64,000 nt of DNA from Paracoccus methylovorus (GTDB taxonomy: Bacteria; Pseudomonadota; Alphaproteobacteria; Rhodobacterales; Rhodobacteraceae), in the NCBI RefSeq assembly GCF_016919705.1, contig NZ_CP070371.1, positions 1,083,501 through 1,147,500 of the forward strand. Reading direction: 5' to 3'. Below the pieces are notes generated by a model. That model was not told the origin of the DNA, did no database searches, and worked only from the letters and a program-made list of their open reading frames with translations. The translations under genes were made by a program, and so were the position numbers. Positions 41,563 to 51,145 of the stretch are shown here, in pieces. Each line of letters begins with the position of its first letter. The first letter of the stretch is position 1.

Positions 41563-42375
41563 TTAACGGCTGTTGCGCCAAGTGATCGCGGCCTTCAGAC
41601 CCTGTTCCTTGCGTATCCGGTTGAACTCGACGCGCTCGGCCCCGCCCGAGGCTTCGATCACGATGTCGGTCTCTACCGCCGCCAGCAAAGCGTTGCGCAT
41701 GCCCCTGATATCAAAGCTGCGATTGATCGCCCGCTTGGTCAGTTCGACCGACAACGGCGCCGCAGCAGCGATCTCGCGCGCTTTTTCAAAGGCCCGGTCG
41801 ATATGTTTTCCTTGGCAGACGGTCTCGGTCACCAAACTGATAGCGGCGGCCCGGCTGGCACTGATCTGGTCGTTGCCGGTCAGCAATATGTCCTTGGCAT
41901 GCTTTGGCGCGATCATCCACGGCAGGATCATCGCGACAATGCCTGATCCGAAACGCACCTCCGGCTCGCCGAAAATCGCGTCCTCGCCGGCAATGGCAAT
42001 GTCGCAGGCGACGGCAAGCTCCAGCCCGCCGCCGATACAATGACCGTGGATGGCCGAGATCGTGGGTTTCGGGCAGTCCCAGAACTGCATGATGAAATCG
42101 AAATCGGCCTCCAGCACGCGACGCCAGTCCTGCACCTTGCGTTCCTCGGCTGCGGCGGATTCCTTCAGGTCGAAACCTGCAGAAAAGGCCCGCCCCTCGC
42201 CTGACAGCACGAAACAGCGGATCTCCGGCTGCTGCTGCAACGTGCTTAGGGCCTGGGTCACCTCGCGCATCATCACGGAATCGATCGCGTTCAGGACGCG
42301 CGGGCGGTTCAGGATGATATGGGCGATACCCTCGTCCGAGATTTCAAGGCGGATGGTCTCGTAGTCATTGTTCAT
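41563..42375 (-). CDS. enoyl-CoA hydratase/isomerase family protein
   Basis: A 270-residue crotonase-fold protein. The oxyanion-hole segments are GRAFSAGFDLKES near residue 65 and IHGHCIGGGLELAVACD near residue 108; FGEPEVRFGSG carries the Glu expected at the second catalytic position. Its start overlaps the end of the upstream CoA-ligase gene by 11 bases. It probably hydrates an enoyl-CoA generated from the operon substrate. Crotonase family activities are diverse, so isomerase or hydrolase function is possible. Confidence 0.9.
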   Translation of the reverse strand: MNNDYETIRLEISDEGIAHIILNRPRVLNAIDSVMMREVTQALSTLQQQPEIRCFVLSGEGRAFSAGFDLKESAAAEERKVQDWRRVLEADFDFIMQFWDCPKPTISAIHGHCIGGGLELAVACDIAIAGEDAIFGEPEVRFGSGIVAMILPWMIAPKHAKDILLTGNDQISASRAAAISLVTETVCQGKHIDRAFEKAREIAAAAPLSVELTKRAINRSFDIRGMRNALLAAVETDIVIEASGGAERVEFNRIRKEQGLKAAITWRNSR

Positions 42376-44443
42376 GCGATGCCTCTTTCCGACGCAGGGC
42401 CAGGCAGTCGACCGCGACCGCGCCCTCTGGTCCGGCCAGGACCGGGTTGATTTCGATTTCCGCGACCCGTCCCGCCACCCCAACGGCAAAGGCGCTGAAG
42501 CGAGAGATCAGCGTGCAAAGCGCGTCCAGATCGGCCGGGGGGCGACCGCGCGCGCCCGTCAACAGCGGAAATGCCTTCAGCCGCTCCAGCGCGCGCCGCG
42601 CCTCGGCCGCGCTTACAGGCGGCAAAACCGCCGTTGTGTCACGGAAGATTTCGGTGAAAACCCCGCCAAGGCCCAAGGTTATCAATGGACCAAAGTCCGG
42701 GTCGGTGGTCATCCCAAGGATCAGTTCCACGCCCGAGGCCATGGCCTGAACGATAACCGGCGCCTGCGGATGACGGGCGGAAAGCGCTTGCCAGGCGACT
42801 GTCGCCTCTTGCTGGTTCCTTAGCCCCAGGAATACGCCGCCCTGATCGGATTTATGCGCGATGGCCGCATCGTCGATCTTCAATACCACCGGCCAGCCGT
42901 GCTGTGCGGCGAAAGCCGCGATGTCTTCCGGGGCGCGGATCTCGGCGAAAGGCGCGCTGGGAATGCCCGCTTCCACCAGCAGCCGGAAACCTTCGGCACT
43001 GCGCAGCATATCCCCCCCTGCCCCGTCGAGTATCGCGTGGACCGCAGGCGACAGCCGCTGCGGCGGTGGCTGATCCGCTGCAGGCTGGCCGAACCGCCAG
43101 CGCCGCAGATGCCCAAGCGCCGCCAGTCCGCTGGCCGTGCCCATCAGCACCGCAATGCCCCGACCGCGCAGCTCGGCTGCGATATCGGGCGAAAGGGTGG
43201 TCGCGATATTGCCCATGACCGCCACCGGCTTGTCGGTTTCGGCATGAACCCTGCGGATCGCCGCCGCCGACATTTCGGAAAAACGGCGGTCTGGCGGCAG
43301 GTTGGTCGCCATCACCACGATGCCCACGCCAGGGTCCTTTGCCATCGCGCCCAGCACCGGCGCCATGACATCCGCGCCGTCGCCCCAGTAGTCCAACGGG
43401 TTCGAGACCTCCATTCCCGCATCAAGATGTGCACCCACTGCATCCATGGTCGCCGGCGCAAGTTCGGTAAACGGCAAAGCCAGATCAGCGGCCAGATCGA
43501 CGATCAATTGACGCTCACCCCCGGAATCCGTGCCAAGCGCGATGCCGGACACCGGCATGACCCGGCGCAGCGCCAGAAGTTCGGCGGTATCGAGCAACTC
43601 ATCCAGGCTGCGGACCTGAACGATGCCATGGCGTTCGAAGAACGCGTCATAGGCGGCATTCGACCCCGACAGCGCACCGGAATGCGAGATGGCAAAATGC
43701 TTTGCCGCCTCGCTGCGGCCCAGCTTCAGCACGATGATCGGCACGCCCTTGGCCGCGGCAAGCTGGGCTGCGACAAGAAAGCCGGCGGGATCACGGATGG
43801 TTTCCAGCACGCAGGCAATCACCCGGACATCCGTGGCTTCGACAAGAAAGCGGATGTAATCGGCCGCACCGGTCGCAAGCTCCAGCCCGGCCGAAATCGC
43901 GTAGTCGAACCCCATCTGACGGCGGTTGCCGACAAGCCCCGACCAGGTCGAGCCGGAATGCGAAATCAGCGCAACACCGGACGGAGCAGGCAGCGACTTG
44001 AAGGGCATTCCCGTCAATTGCAGCCCGTCCACCAGATTGACGAAACCCATGCAATTTGCGCCGCAGACCGCCATGCCGGAATTGCTGGCGATATCGCGGA
44101 TCACATCGATGCGGGAACGGGCACCCTCGTCGCCATGGGCGCGACCGAACAGCACCGCGCCGCGCAGACCGGCCTTGGCAGCCGCCGTCAAAGAGCTTGC
44201 CAGATGCGCGTCACCCACCGCAAAAGCGGCGCAATCAACTTCGCCCGGCACTTCGGACAGGCTGCCATGGCATACCATGTCGCCGATCCGGTCATAGCGG
44301 GGATTGACCAGCACCACTTCTCCGGCAAATCCAAGATAGCGGATGGATTGCAGCAGGTTTGCGCCGAAACTATCCTCTTTCGGGCTGGCACCAACGATGG
44401 CCAGCCGTCGCGGGCGCAGAAGGGCCGAAATGGCCATGTTCAT
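42365..44443 (-). CDS. acetate--CoA ligase family protein (NDP-forming acyl-CoA synthetase)
   Basis: A 692-residue protein with the domain order CoA-binding (RRLAIVGASPKEDSFGANLL), succinyl-CoA ligase-like flavodoxin domains (ISHSGALSGSNAAYDAFF) and C-terminal ATP-grasp (WPVVLKIDDAAIAHKSDQGGVFLGL). Such enzymes activate carboxylic acids to CoA thioesters with ADP formation. Related catabolic versions activate pimeloyl, feruloyl or other plant-derived acids. Its ATG overlaps the upstream flavoenzyme stop by 4 bases. Confidence 0.9.
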   Translation of the reverse strand: MNMAISALLRPRRLAIVGASPKEDSFGANLLQSIRYLGFAGEVVLVNPRYDRIGDMVCHGSLSEVPGEVDCAAFAVGDAHLASSLTAAAKAGLRGAVLFGRAHGDEGARSRIDVIRDIASNSGMAVCGANCMGFVNLVDGLQLTGMPFKSLPAPSGVALISHSGSTWSGLVGNRRQMGFDYAISAGLELATGAADYIRFLVEATDVRVIACVLETIRDPAGFLVAAQLAAAKGVPIIVLKLGRSEAAKHFAISHSGALSGSNAAYDAFFERHGIVQVRSLDELLDTAELLALRRVMPVSGIALGTDSGGERQLIVDLAADLALPFTELAPATMDAVGAHLDAGMEVSNPLDYWGDGADVMAPVLGAMAKDPGVGIVVMATNLPPDRRFSEMSAAAIRRVHAETDKPVAVMGNIATTLSPDIAAELRGRGIAVLMGTASGLAALGHLRRWRFGQPAADQPPPQRLSPAVHAILDGAGGDMLRSAEGFRLLVEAGIPSAPFAEIRAPEDIAAFAAQHGWPVVLKIDDAAIAHKSDQGGVFLGLRNQQEATVAWQALSARHPQAPVIVQAMASGVELILGMTTDPDFGPLITLGLGGVFTEIFRDTTAVLPPVSAAEARRALERLKAFPLLTGARGRPPADLDALCTLISRFSAFAVGVAGRVAEIEINPVLAGPEGAVAVDCLALRRKEASHEQ

Positions 44444-46488
44444 TCTTGTTCTCCTGCAGGAAGGGGCTGAGTGGCGGAAACTGCGCCCAGAAAACTGCGG
44501 GTGATCGCCAGCCCGTCATAGATCGCCTCTTCGGCGCTGCGGGCGATGGTGCAATCGCCGATGGTGACGAAGGGCAGCCCCAGGCCGGCAATCTCGCGTT
44601 CCAGCGTCATGTCGGGGGCATTGCCCTCGACCAGCACCACGCTATCGACGCCCTCGACGGTCACGGCCGCCCCGCTGGCGGTATGAAGGAACCAAGCGGT
44701 GTCATGGTCGACGCCGTAAATCCGCGCATAGGGGATAACCTCTATCCCCGCCTCGTGCAGCCGGCCCGCCCAAAGATCGCGCACATATTGCTGCAGATTC
44801 TGGCCAGCACAGACTCCGCTGACTGCCAGACGGACATGGTGCCCGCGCCGCGCAAGCAGGATCGCCAGCCCGATGCCGATCTGGTCGCAACGCCAATCCG
44901 CCACGACCACCCTGCCGCCGGGCTTTGCCTTGCCGGTCAGCACATCGGCGGCGGTGACGACATGATCACCCAAGTCGCCCTCGATCCGAGGCATGACTGG
45001 CGCCGAGCCGGTGGCGACGATCAACGCATCGGGCCTTTCCTCGGCCAGCATCGCGGCGGTGACACGGGTATTCAGCCGGATCTCGACCTGTCTCAGCGCA
45101 AGCTCGGTCACGAGATTGGTCACCAGCCCGCCGAATTCCGCACGATCAGGCAATAGCTGCGCCAGCAGCGCTTGACCGCCAGGCTGCGCCGCCGCTTCGG
45201 CCAGAACCACCTGATGACCCATCTCGGCGGCGGTGACGGCGGCTTTCATCCCCGCCGGCCCCGCCCCTGCCACCATGACCCTGAGCGGGCGGGCCGCGGG
45301 GGGCGGCTCCAACGGCAATAGCGTTTCACGCCCGGTCAGCGGATTCTGAATGCAAGAAATCGGGTAACCGGCGTGAAAATGGCCGATGCAAGCCTGATTG
45401 CAGCCGATACAAGCCCGGATTTCATCCGCCCGGCCGGTGCGCGACTTGCGCGGCATATCGGGGTCCACGATCAGCGCCCGCGTCATGCCGCACATATCGG
45501 CCTGACCTGCGGCCAGCACGGCTTCGGCGATCTGCGGCTGGTTGATCCGCCCTGCGACAAAGACCGGCACTCCAACTTGTGCGCGGATCGCAGCCGCATG
45601 GGGTGCGACATAGGCGGGGTCGATCTCCATCGGGGGGACGACATGGATCGAGCCGCCCGGCCCCGCCATCGTCCCCAGCGTAGTGTTGATATAATCGACC
45701 AACCCCTCGTCGCTAAGCCGTCGACAGACGTCGAGCACCGCCTGCTGGTCAAGGCCGCCCTCCTCTGTCTCATCGGCCGAGATGCGCAGGCCGACCACGA
45801 CCCCCTCGCCGACCGCACGACGCGCGGCGATCAAAGCCTCGCGCAGAGGGCGCAGACGATTTTCCTCTGAGCCGCCATATTCATCTTCGCGCAGATTGAC
45901 CGCTGGGTTGAGGAATTGCGCGAATAGCAGGCCATGGCTCGCCATCAGTTCGACACCGTCGTAACCGGCTTCGGCATAGCGTCCGGCAGCGGCCCCTGCG
46001 GCCTCGATGATTTCCGCCACCATCGCGGCAGGCATTTCGCGCGGCACGACGTGAAACCGGTTCTCGGGCACCGACGACGGTGCCCAGACCACGCCGCGCA
46101 TTCCGTTCATCATCCGTCGCGTCACCCGGCCCGGATGCGAAAGCTGGCCGAATATCTTTGCGCCGTGGCGGTGAACGGCGGCGGCAAGCCGCGCGTAATG
46201 CGCAATCGCCTCGTCGTCAGTCAGCGTCAGATCCGGCGCCTCGCCAATTGCCGAAGCATGAAATCGCGCCGATTCATTGACGATCAAGCCCACGCCACCG
46301 CGGGCCCGCGCCTCGTGATAGGCGATCATCGCCTCGCCCGGCCGGTTGCGCTCGGCCAGCCATGTCTGGTGGCCCGTGGACAGGATTCGATTGCGGATCT
46401 CATGACCACGGATGGTCAGGCCCGAGAAAAGATAGGGAAAGCTTGCGGACGAAATCGGATGACCTTCCTGCTGGCAAGGTAGCCGCAA
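44440..46488 (-). CDS. FMN/Fe-S/FAD oxidoreductase of the 2,4-dienoyl-CoA reductase / TMADH family
   Basis: A protein of about 682 residues: an old-yellow-enzyme FMN barrel (LFSGLTIRGHEIRNRI, FGQLSHPGR), then a [4Fe-4S] motif in CIGCNQACIGH with a later Cys in YPISCIQNP, then an FAD/NAD domain (VMVAGAGPAGMKAAVTAAEMG). The family includes 2,4-dienoyl-CoA reductase, trimethylamine dehydrogenase and the demethylases of proline-betaine degradation. It is the first gene of the operon. No ATG is near the start: TTG 46488 opens the frame, while AGGAAGG lies 7 bases before an in-frame ATT at about residue 12, so the true start is uncertain. Confidence 0.9.
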   Translation of the reverse strand: MRLPCQQEGHPISSASFPYLFSGLTIRGHEIRNRILSTGHQTWLAERNRPGEAMIAYHEARARGGVGLIVNESARFHASAIGEAPDLTLTDDEAIAHYARLAAAVHRHGAKIFGQLSHPGRVTRRMMNGMRGVVWAPSSVPENRFHVVPREMPAAMVAEIIEAAGAAAGRYAEAGYDGVELMASHGLLFAQFLNPAVNLREDEYGGSEENRLRPLREALIAARRAVGEGVVVGLRISADETEEGGLDQQAVLDVCRRLSDEGLVDYINTTLGTMAGPGGSIHVVPPMEIDPAYVAPHAAAIRAQVGVPVFVAGRINQPQIAEAVLAAGQADMCGMTRALIVDPDMPRKSRTGRADEIRACIGCNQACIGHFHAGYPISCIQNPLTGRETLLPLEPPPAARPLRVMVAGAGPAGMKAAVTAAEMGHQVVLAEAAAQPGGQALLAQLLPDRAEFGGLVTNLVTELALRQVEIRLNTRVTAAMLAEERPDALIVATGSAPVMPRIEGDLGDHVVTAADVLTGKAKPGGRVVVADWRCDQIGIGLAILLARRGHHVRLAVSGVCAGQNLQQYVRDLWAGRLHEAGIEVIPYARIYGVDHDTAWFLHTASGAAVTVEGVDSVVLVEGNAPDMTLEREIAGLGLPFVTIGDCTIARSAEEAIYDGLAITRSFLGAVSATQPLPAGEQE

Positions 46489-46511
46489 GGCATGCGGACA
46501 ACCTGATCTGA

Positions 46512-46571
46512 GGTTACCCTAGCATCCCCATATTCCAAGTTTAGCGACGAAATAGTATGGTTGACATAACC
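46512..46571. promoter_or_regulatory. divergent promoter with nested inverted repeats (candidate LysR site)
   Basis: In the 107-base gap between the flavoenzyme operon and the LysR gene, CCATA (46528-46532) pairs with TATGG (46556-46560) and GGTTA (46512-46516) pairs with TAACC (46567-46571), nearly sharing a centre. LysR regulators commonly bind dyads in such divergent gaps. The arms are short, so the call is tentative. Confidence 0.35.
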
Positions 46572-46595
46572 TGAAATCATGACAGAGGCTAACCC

Positions 46596-47564
46596 ATGCC
46601 GTTGCGCGCAAGACTGCCTTCCTCTGGCGCCCTTTTCATGTTCGAGGCGGCGGCGCGGCACTGCAATTTCACCCTTGCGGCCGGTGAGTTCAACGTGACG
46701 CAACCCGCAATCAGCCGTATGATCTCGCGGCTGGAGCAGCATCTGGGCACTAGCCTCTTTCTGCGCAAAGCGGGCGGGCTGGAACTGACCGAGGAAGGTC
46801 TGTTGCTATACCGCGCGGTTCGCGACGGTTTCGAGCGCATCGAGGAAACCGTCTGCGAGATCCAGAACCGCCAGCAAAACCCCGAAGTCGTGACGGTTTC
46901 CGTCACCTCGGCCTTCGCGATTCACTGGCTCATGCCGCGCTTCGACCGTTTCCGCCGCGAGGTGCCCGGCGTCACGATCCGGCTGGACCTGATCCATGGC
47001 GAACCTTTAGGCCGCCTTGGCGCCGCAGATATCGGCCTGCGCTACGGTATGCCCGAGGGCGAAGAAACCGAGGTCTGGCCGCTGGTCGAAGAGGTGGTGA
47101 TCCCGGTTTGCAGCCCTGCCTATCGCCGGGACCATGGCGCGATCGACGGGCGGGGCGGGTTGAAAGGTCAGGTGCTGGCCAGCCTGACCGGCAAGATGCG
47201 GGTACCATGGTCCCGCTATCTGCAGGCAATCGGCACCGGACCGATGCATGAGGCGACCGAGCTAAGCTTTTCGGATTATGCCCTGATCATTCAGGGGGCG
47301 ATCAAGGGACAGGCCGTGGCTCTTGGCTGGTGGCATGTCGTAGCCGGAGAAATCCTCAGCGGTGGGCTGGTTCCCGCGGGCCGGAGCCTGCTGCAGACCG
47401 GCACCCTTTATCACCTTGTCGCCCGCCGTTCGGCGATGGGCCGCCCTGCGGTGCAGAAGGTGCGCGACTGGTTTCAGGACGAATTCGCAGCACTGGAAAG
47501 CCGGCGCAACGAACTGGGGCTGATCCCGGTTCGCAGCGCCGTCCAGATCCCGCCGGTGGAATAA
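46596..47564 (+). CDS. LysR family transcriptional regulator (GcvA type)
   Basis: A 322-residue LTTR with the GcvA-subgroup N-terminus LPSSGALFMFEAAARHCNFT and the recognition helix VTQPAISRMISRLEQHLG. The effector domain includes DIGLRYGMPEG and GWWHVVAGEILSGGLV, typical of GcvA-like proteins. AGAGG precedes the ATG by 8 bases. It is divergent from the flavoenzyme/CoA-ligase operon and is its likely regulator; it converges on the peptide importer ATPase gene 22 bases away. Confidence 0.92.
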   Translation: MPLRARLPSSGALFMFEAAARHCNFTLAAGEFNVTQPAISRMISRLEQHLGTSLFLRKAGGLELTEEGLLLYRAVRDGFERIEETVCEIQNRQQNPEVVTVSVTSAFAIHWLMPRFDRFRREVPGVTIRLDLIHGEPLGRLGAADIGLRYGMPEGEETEVWPLVEEVVIPVCSPAYRRDHGAIDGRGGLKGQVLASLTGKMRVPWSRYLQAIGTGPMHEATELSFSDYALIIQGAIKGQAVALGWWHVVAGEILSGGLVPAGRSLLQTGTLYHLVARRSAMGRPAVQKVRDWFQDEFAALESRRNELGLIPVRSAVQIPPVE

Positions 47565-47586
47565 CCCTCGCCGGACAGCCCCCTGC

Positions 47587-49215
47587 CTATGCGGCACGGC
47601 CGGCAATGATCCGGTCAAGCCAACCCACCGCCATGTCCGGCACCGAGGCCAGAAGCGTGCTGGTATAGGGCGCGTGCGGCGGCAAGAAGACCGCCTCTTT
47701 CTCGCCCTGTTCGACGATGGCACCGTATTGCATCACCACGACCCGGTCGGCGATGGCCCGCACCACCTCGATGTCATGGGTGATGAAAAGATATGACACC
47801 CCGAGCCGTGCCTGAAGCTTGATCAACATCCTGAGCACATCGGCCTGAACCACCTTGTCCAAAGCCGAGGTGATCTCGTCGCAGATAATCAGTTCAGGCC
47901 CCGCCGCCAGCGCACGCGCAATCGAGACGCGCTGCTTCTGGCCGCCGGAAAGCTGGTCCGGGGTACGGTCGGCATGGGCCTCGGACAATTCCACCATCTT
48001 CAGCAGCTCGACCATCCGCGCCTCGCGCGCGGAACCGCGCAGCCCGTGATAAAGCGTCAGCGGTCGCCCGACGATATTGCGAATGGTCTGGCGCGGGTTA
48101 AGCGAAGTATCGGCAGATTGATAGATGATCTGGATGCGGCGCAGCACCTCTAGCGGGCGCTGACGCACCCTTTTGGGCAGAGGCTTGCCGTCAAAGACGA
48201 TCCGGCCCTCCGCAGATTCCTTCAGCCCGGTGATCACCCGTCCCAACGTCGATTTCCCCGAACCGGATTCTCCGACCAGCGCCACCGTCTCACCACGGCC
48301 GATGCACAGGTCGATATTCTTCAGCACCACGAAATCGCCATAGCGAGCCGTCAGCCCCTCGACCGCCAACAGCGGCGACCCCTTGGCGTCATGCATCTCG
48401 GAAGGAATCGCGGGCATCTCATGCACCGCCCACAGGCTTTTCGTATAGGGATGCTGCGGGGCATCCATGATCTGCGTGATCGGGGCTTCTTCGACCACCT
48501 GGCCATAGCGCAGCACCGCGACGCGATGCGCGATCTGCGCCACCACAGCAAGATCATGGGTGATATAGATCGCGGCTACGCCGAATTCCTCGATCACCTT
48601 GCGGATCGAGATAAGCACCTCGACCTGCGTGGTCACATCAAGCGCCGTGGTGGGTTCGTCGAAAACGATCAGCGCAGGATTGCAGATCATCGCCATGGCG
48701 ACCATCGCACGCTGCAACTGCCCCCCCGAAACCTGATGCGGATAACGACTGCCGAAGTTCTGCGGATCGGGAAGCTGGAGCGCGGTAAAAAGATCGACCG
48801 CACGCTTTTCGGCCTCATGGCGCGACATGCCGCCCCTATCGGTCGCAACCATGGTGATCTGATCCATCAGCCGATGCGCGGGGTTGAAGGCGGCCTGCGC
48901 GCTTTGCGCGATATAGGCGACTTTCGTGCCGCGCAACCGGCGGCGTTCTTCTTCGCGAAGCGTCAACAGTTCGGTCCCGGCCAGCCGCACTGAGCCGCCG
49001 ATGGCGCGCGCTCCGGGCCGCAGATAGCCAAGCGCGGCAAGTCCGATGGTGGATTTTCCGGCGCCGGATTCACCGACAAGGCCCAGCACCTCGCCCGGCC
49101 GAATTGCAAAGCTGACGCCTTTCACGATCTCGGACCAGCGGTCGTTGGATTTCGCCTCGATCCGAAGATCGGTGATCTCGATCACGGGGCCGGTGGATCT
49201 ATGTATCGTGCTCAT
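47587..49215 (-). CDS. dipeptide/oligopeptide ABC transporter, fused double ATP-binding protein
   Basis: A 542-residue protein containing two complete ABC ATPase domains, equivalent to DppD and DppF joined. The first half has GESGAGKST, VSGGQLQR and LIVFDEP; the second has GESGSGKST, LSGGQKQR and LIICDE. Fused ATPases of this type (YejF/GsiA-like) are common for alphaproteobacterial peptide and glutathione importers. ATG 49215 was chosen after AGAGG; ATG 49233, overlapping the permease gene, is an alternative. It is the last gene of the five-gene importer operon. Confidence 0.93.
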   Translation of the reverse strand: MSTIHRSTGPVIEITDLRIEAKSNDRWSEIVKGVSFAIRPGEVLGLVGESGAGKSTIGLAALGYLRPGARAIGGSVRLAGTELLTLREEERRRLRGTKVAYIAQSAQAAFNPAHRLMDQITMVATDRGGMSRHEAEKRAVDLFTALQLPDPQNFGSRYPHQVSGGQLQRAMVAMAMICNPALIVFDEPTTALDVTTQVEVLISIRKVIEEFGVAAIYITHDLAVVAQIAHRVAVLRYGQVVEEAPITQIMDAPQHPYTKSLWAVHEMPAIPSEMHDAKGSPLLAVEGLTARYGDFVVLKNIDLCIGRGETVALVGESGSGKSTLGRVITGLKESAEGRIVFDGKPLPKRVRQRPLEVLRRIQIIYQSADTSLNPRQTIRNIVGRPLTLYHGLRGSAREARMVELLKMVELSEAHADRTPDQLSGGQKQRVSIARALAAGPELIICDEITSALDKVVQADVLRMLIKLQARLGVSYLFITHDIEVVRAIADRVVVMQYGAIVEQGEKEAVFLPPHAPYTSTLLASVPDMAVGWLDRIIAGRAA

Positions 49216-49219
49216 GCCC

Positions 49220-50098
49220 TCAGACCTCTTCATTCAGGCCACTTGCGCGGCTCAGCAGCCAATCGACGACAAAGTTCACCGCGATGGCCAGCAAGGCGAT
49301 GGCCGCCGCCGGGATCAGCGGAGTGATATCGCCCATGTTGATCAACGCAGCATTATCACGCACCATCGAGCCCCACTCCGCCGTGGGCGGTTGGATGCCC
49401 ACGCCCAGGAATGAAAGAGCGGCGATGGACAGGAAGATAAAGCAAAAGCGCATCCCCAGCTCTGACAGGATCAACGGCAGGATATTGGGAAAGATTTCGT
49501 GGACCGAAATCCACAGCAGGCTTTCGCCCCGCGCCTTGGCACCCTCGACGAAATCAAGGCTGGCGACATTCAGGGCCGCAGCGCGCGAAATGCGAAAGAA
49601 CCGGGTCGAGGTCAAAAGCGCGATGATCAGGATCAGGTTGGGGATCGAGGAGCCAAAGATCGACAGGATCATCAGGATGAAGATCAGATCGGGGATGGAC
49701 ATCAGCGCATCGACGAAACGAGAGATGATCTGATCGACGATTCCGCCCACCAAGGCCGAGAAAACCCCCAGCAGACATCCGATGACAAAAGAGATCGCCG
49801 TGGTGATCAGCGCGATCGAGATCGAATTGCGCGCGCCAAAGATCAGCCGCGACAGGAAGTCCCGACCAAGCTGGTCGGTGCCCAGCAAATGATCGGCGCT
49901 CCAGACATCGAAGGGCACCCGCGAAACCACCTCGACCTCGCCATAGGGCGCAAGCAAGGGCGCAAAAACCGCGACGAAGGCATAGATCGCCATGACGACC
50001 ATGCCAAGTTTCGCCGTAAAGGGGGCCGAACGGATCAGTCGCAGGCTGCGGGTCACGCGGCCCGGTTTGACGTATGGAGTTTCGATGCTTTGTTCCAT
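49220..50098 (-). CDS. ABC transporter permease (DppC/OppC type)
   Basis: A 292-residue inner-membrane permease. After a cytosolic N-terminus (MEQSIETPYV) a first span begins near residue 35 (GMVVMAIYAFVAVFAPLLA), followed by the OppC-like segment WSADHLLGTDQLGRDFLSRL and five further spans. The EAA loop is visible as EGAKARGESLLWISVHEIFP. GAGGGA precedes the ATG. It starts 8 bases after the DppB-type permease, with which it should form the heterodimeric channel. Confidence 0.93.
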   Translation of the reverse strand: MEQSIETPYVKPGRVTRSLRLIRSAPFTAKLGMVVMAIYAFVAVFAPLLAPYGEVEVVSRVPFDVWSADHLLGTDQLGRDFLSRLIFGARNSISIALITTAISFVIGCLLGVFSALVGGIVDQIISRFVDALMSIPDLIFILMILSIFGSSIPNLILIIALLTSTRFFRISRAAALNVASLDFVEGAKARGESLLWISVHEIFPNILPLILSELGMRFCFIFLSIAALSFLGVGIQPPTAEWGSMVRDNAALINMGDITPLIPAAAIALLAIAVNFVVDWLLSRASGLNEEV

Positions 50099-50106
50099 GG
50101 GGTCCC

Positions 50107-51072
50107 TCAGCGCGGATGCAGCAAACGCGGGTTGCTGATGATCGAGATGATGTCGGCGATAAGGTTGAAGCCGATATAGGCGGCGGCAAAGATCAGCGCG
50201 CAAGCTTGGATAACCGGCACGTCGCGGTTGCGCACCGCGTCGATCATCGCTTGACCGACGCCGGGATAGACGAAGACCACTTCGACCACGACCACCCCCG
50301 AGATCAGATAGGCAAGGTTCAGCGCCACGACGCTGGCGATCGGGCCGATGGCATTGGGCAGGGCGTGGCGCAGGACGACCCGGCCTTCGGGCTCACCCTT
50401 CAGCCGCGCCATTTCGACATAGGGGCTTGCCATGACCGACAGGATCGCCGCCCGGGTGTTGCGCACCATGTGGGCAAGGATCACCATCAGCAGCGTCAGG
50501 ATCGGCAGCACCATGCGATAAAACTGCTCGCCCCAGTCCATGCTGTTGCGGATCCCGGCCATCGAGGGAAACCACTGCAGTTTCACCGCAAAGACCATCA
50601 TCACGATATAAGCGACAAAGAATTCCGGCACCGAGATCGACGCCAGTGTCGATGTCGAAAGGAACCTGTCCAGAAAGCGACCGCGAAACCGCGCGCAAAG
50701 GACGCCCAGCGTGATCGCCAGCGGCACGGCAATCACCGCCGTGATCGCGGCAAGAGTGACGGTGTTGCGAAGCCGCGGCCCAAGCACATCCAGCACCGGA
50801 CGCCCGGCGAACGACATGCCCAGATCGCCCGTGGCTGCCCCGCCAAGCCAGGACAGATAGCGCCAGAGCGCGGGCTGGTTCAGCCCCAGCTTGTCCTCCA
50901 TCGCGGCAACCGCCTCGGGCGTGGCGTTCTGCCCCAGAATGGCAGAGGCATAGCTGCCCGGCAGAAGGCTGACCGAGAAAAAGATCACAAGGGAAACGAT
51001 CAAAAGGCTCAGAAACCCCAAACCGATCCGACTGACCACCATGGACAATATCGGATGGGAAGATTTGTTCAT
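50107..51072 (-). CDS. ABC transporter permease (DppB/OppB type)
   Basis: A 321-residue permease with the OppB-type N-terminal span (GLGFLSLLIVSLVIFFSVSLLPG) followed by the periplasmic loop LGQNATPEAVAAMEDKLGL and five more spans; YVEMARLKGEPEGRVVLRHALPN is the EAA coupling helix. GGAGA precedes ATG 51072. It sits between the binding-protein and DppC genes, in the standard order of a class-C importer. Confidence 0.93.
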   Translation of the reverse strand: MNKSSHPILSMVVSRIGLGFLSLLIVSLVIFFSVSLLPGSYASAILGQNATPEAVAAMEDKLGLNQPALWRYLSWLGGAATGDLGMSFAGRPVLDVLGPRLRNTVTLAAITAVIAVPLAITLGVLCARFRGRFLDRFLSTSTLASISVPEFFVAYIVMMVFAVKLQWFPSMAGIRNSMDWGEQFYRMVLPILTLLMVILAHMVRNTRAAILSVMASPYVEMARLKGEPEGRVVLRHALPNAIGPIASVVALNLAYLISGVVVVEVVFVYPGVGQAMIDAVRNRDVPVIQACALIFAAAYIGFNLIADIISIISNPRLLHPR

Positions 51073-51145
51073 GTTCTGATGTCTCCGGTAAGGCGGCTTT
51101 TTGCAAAGGTCTTCGCCGGCACGAACCGACGAGCACGTCGGGTAT

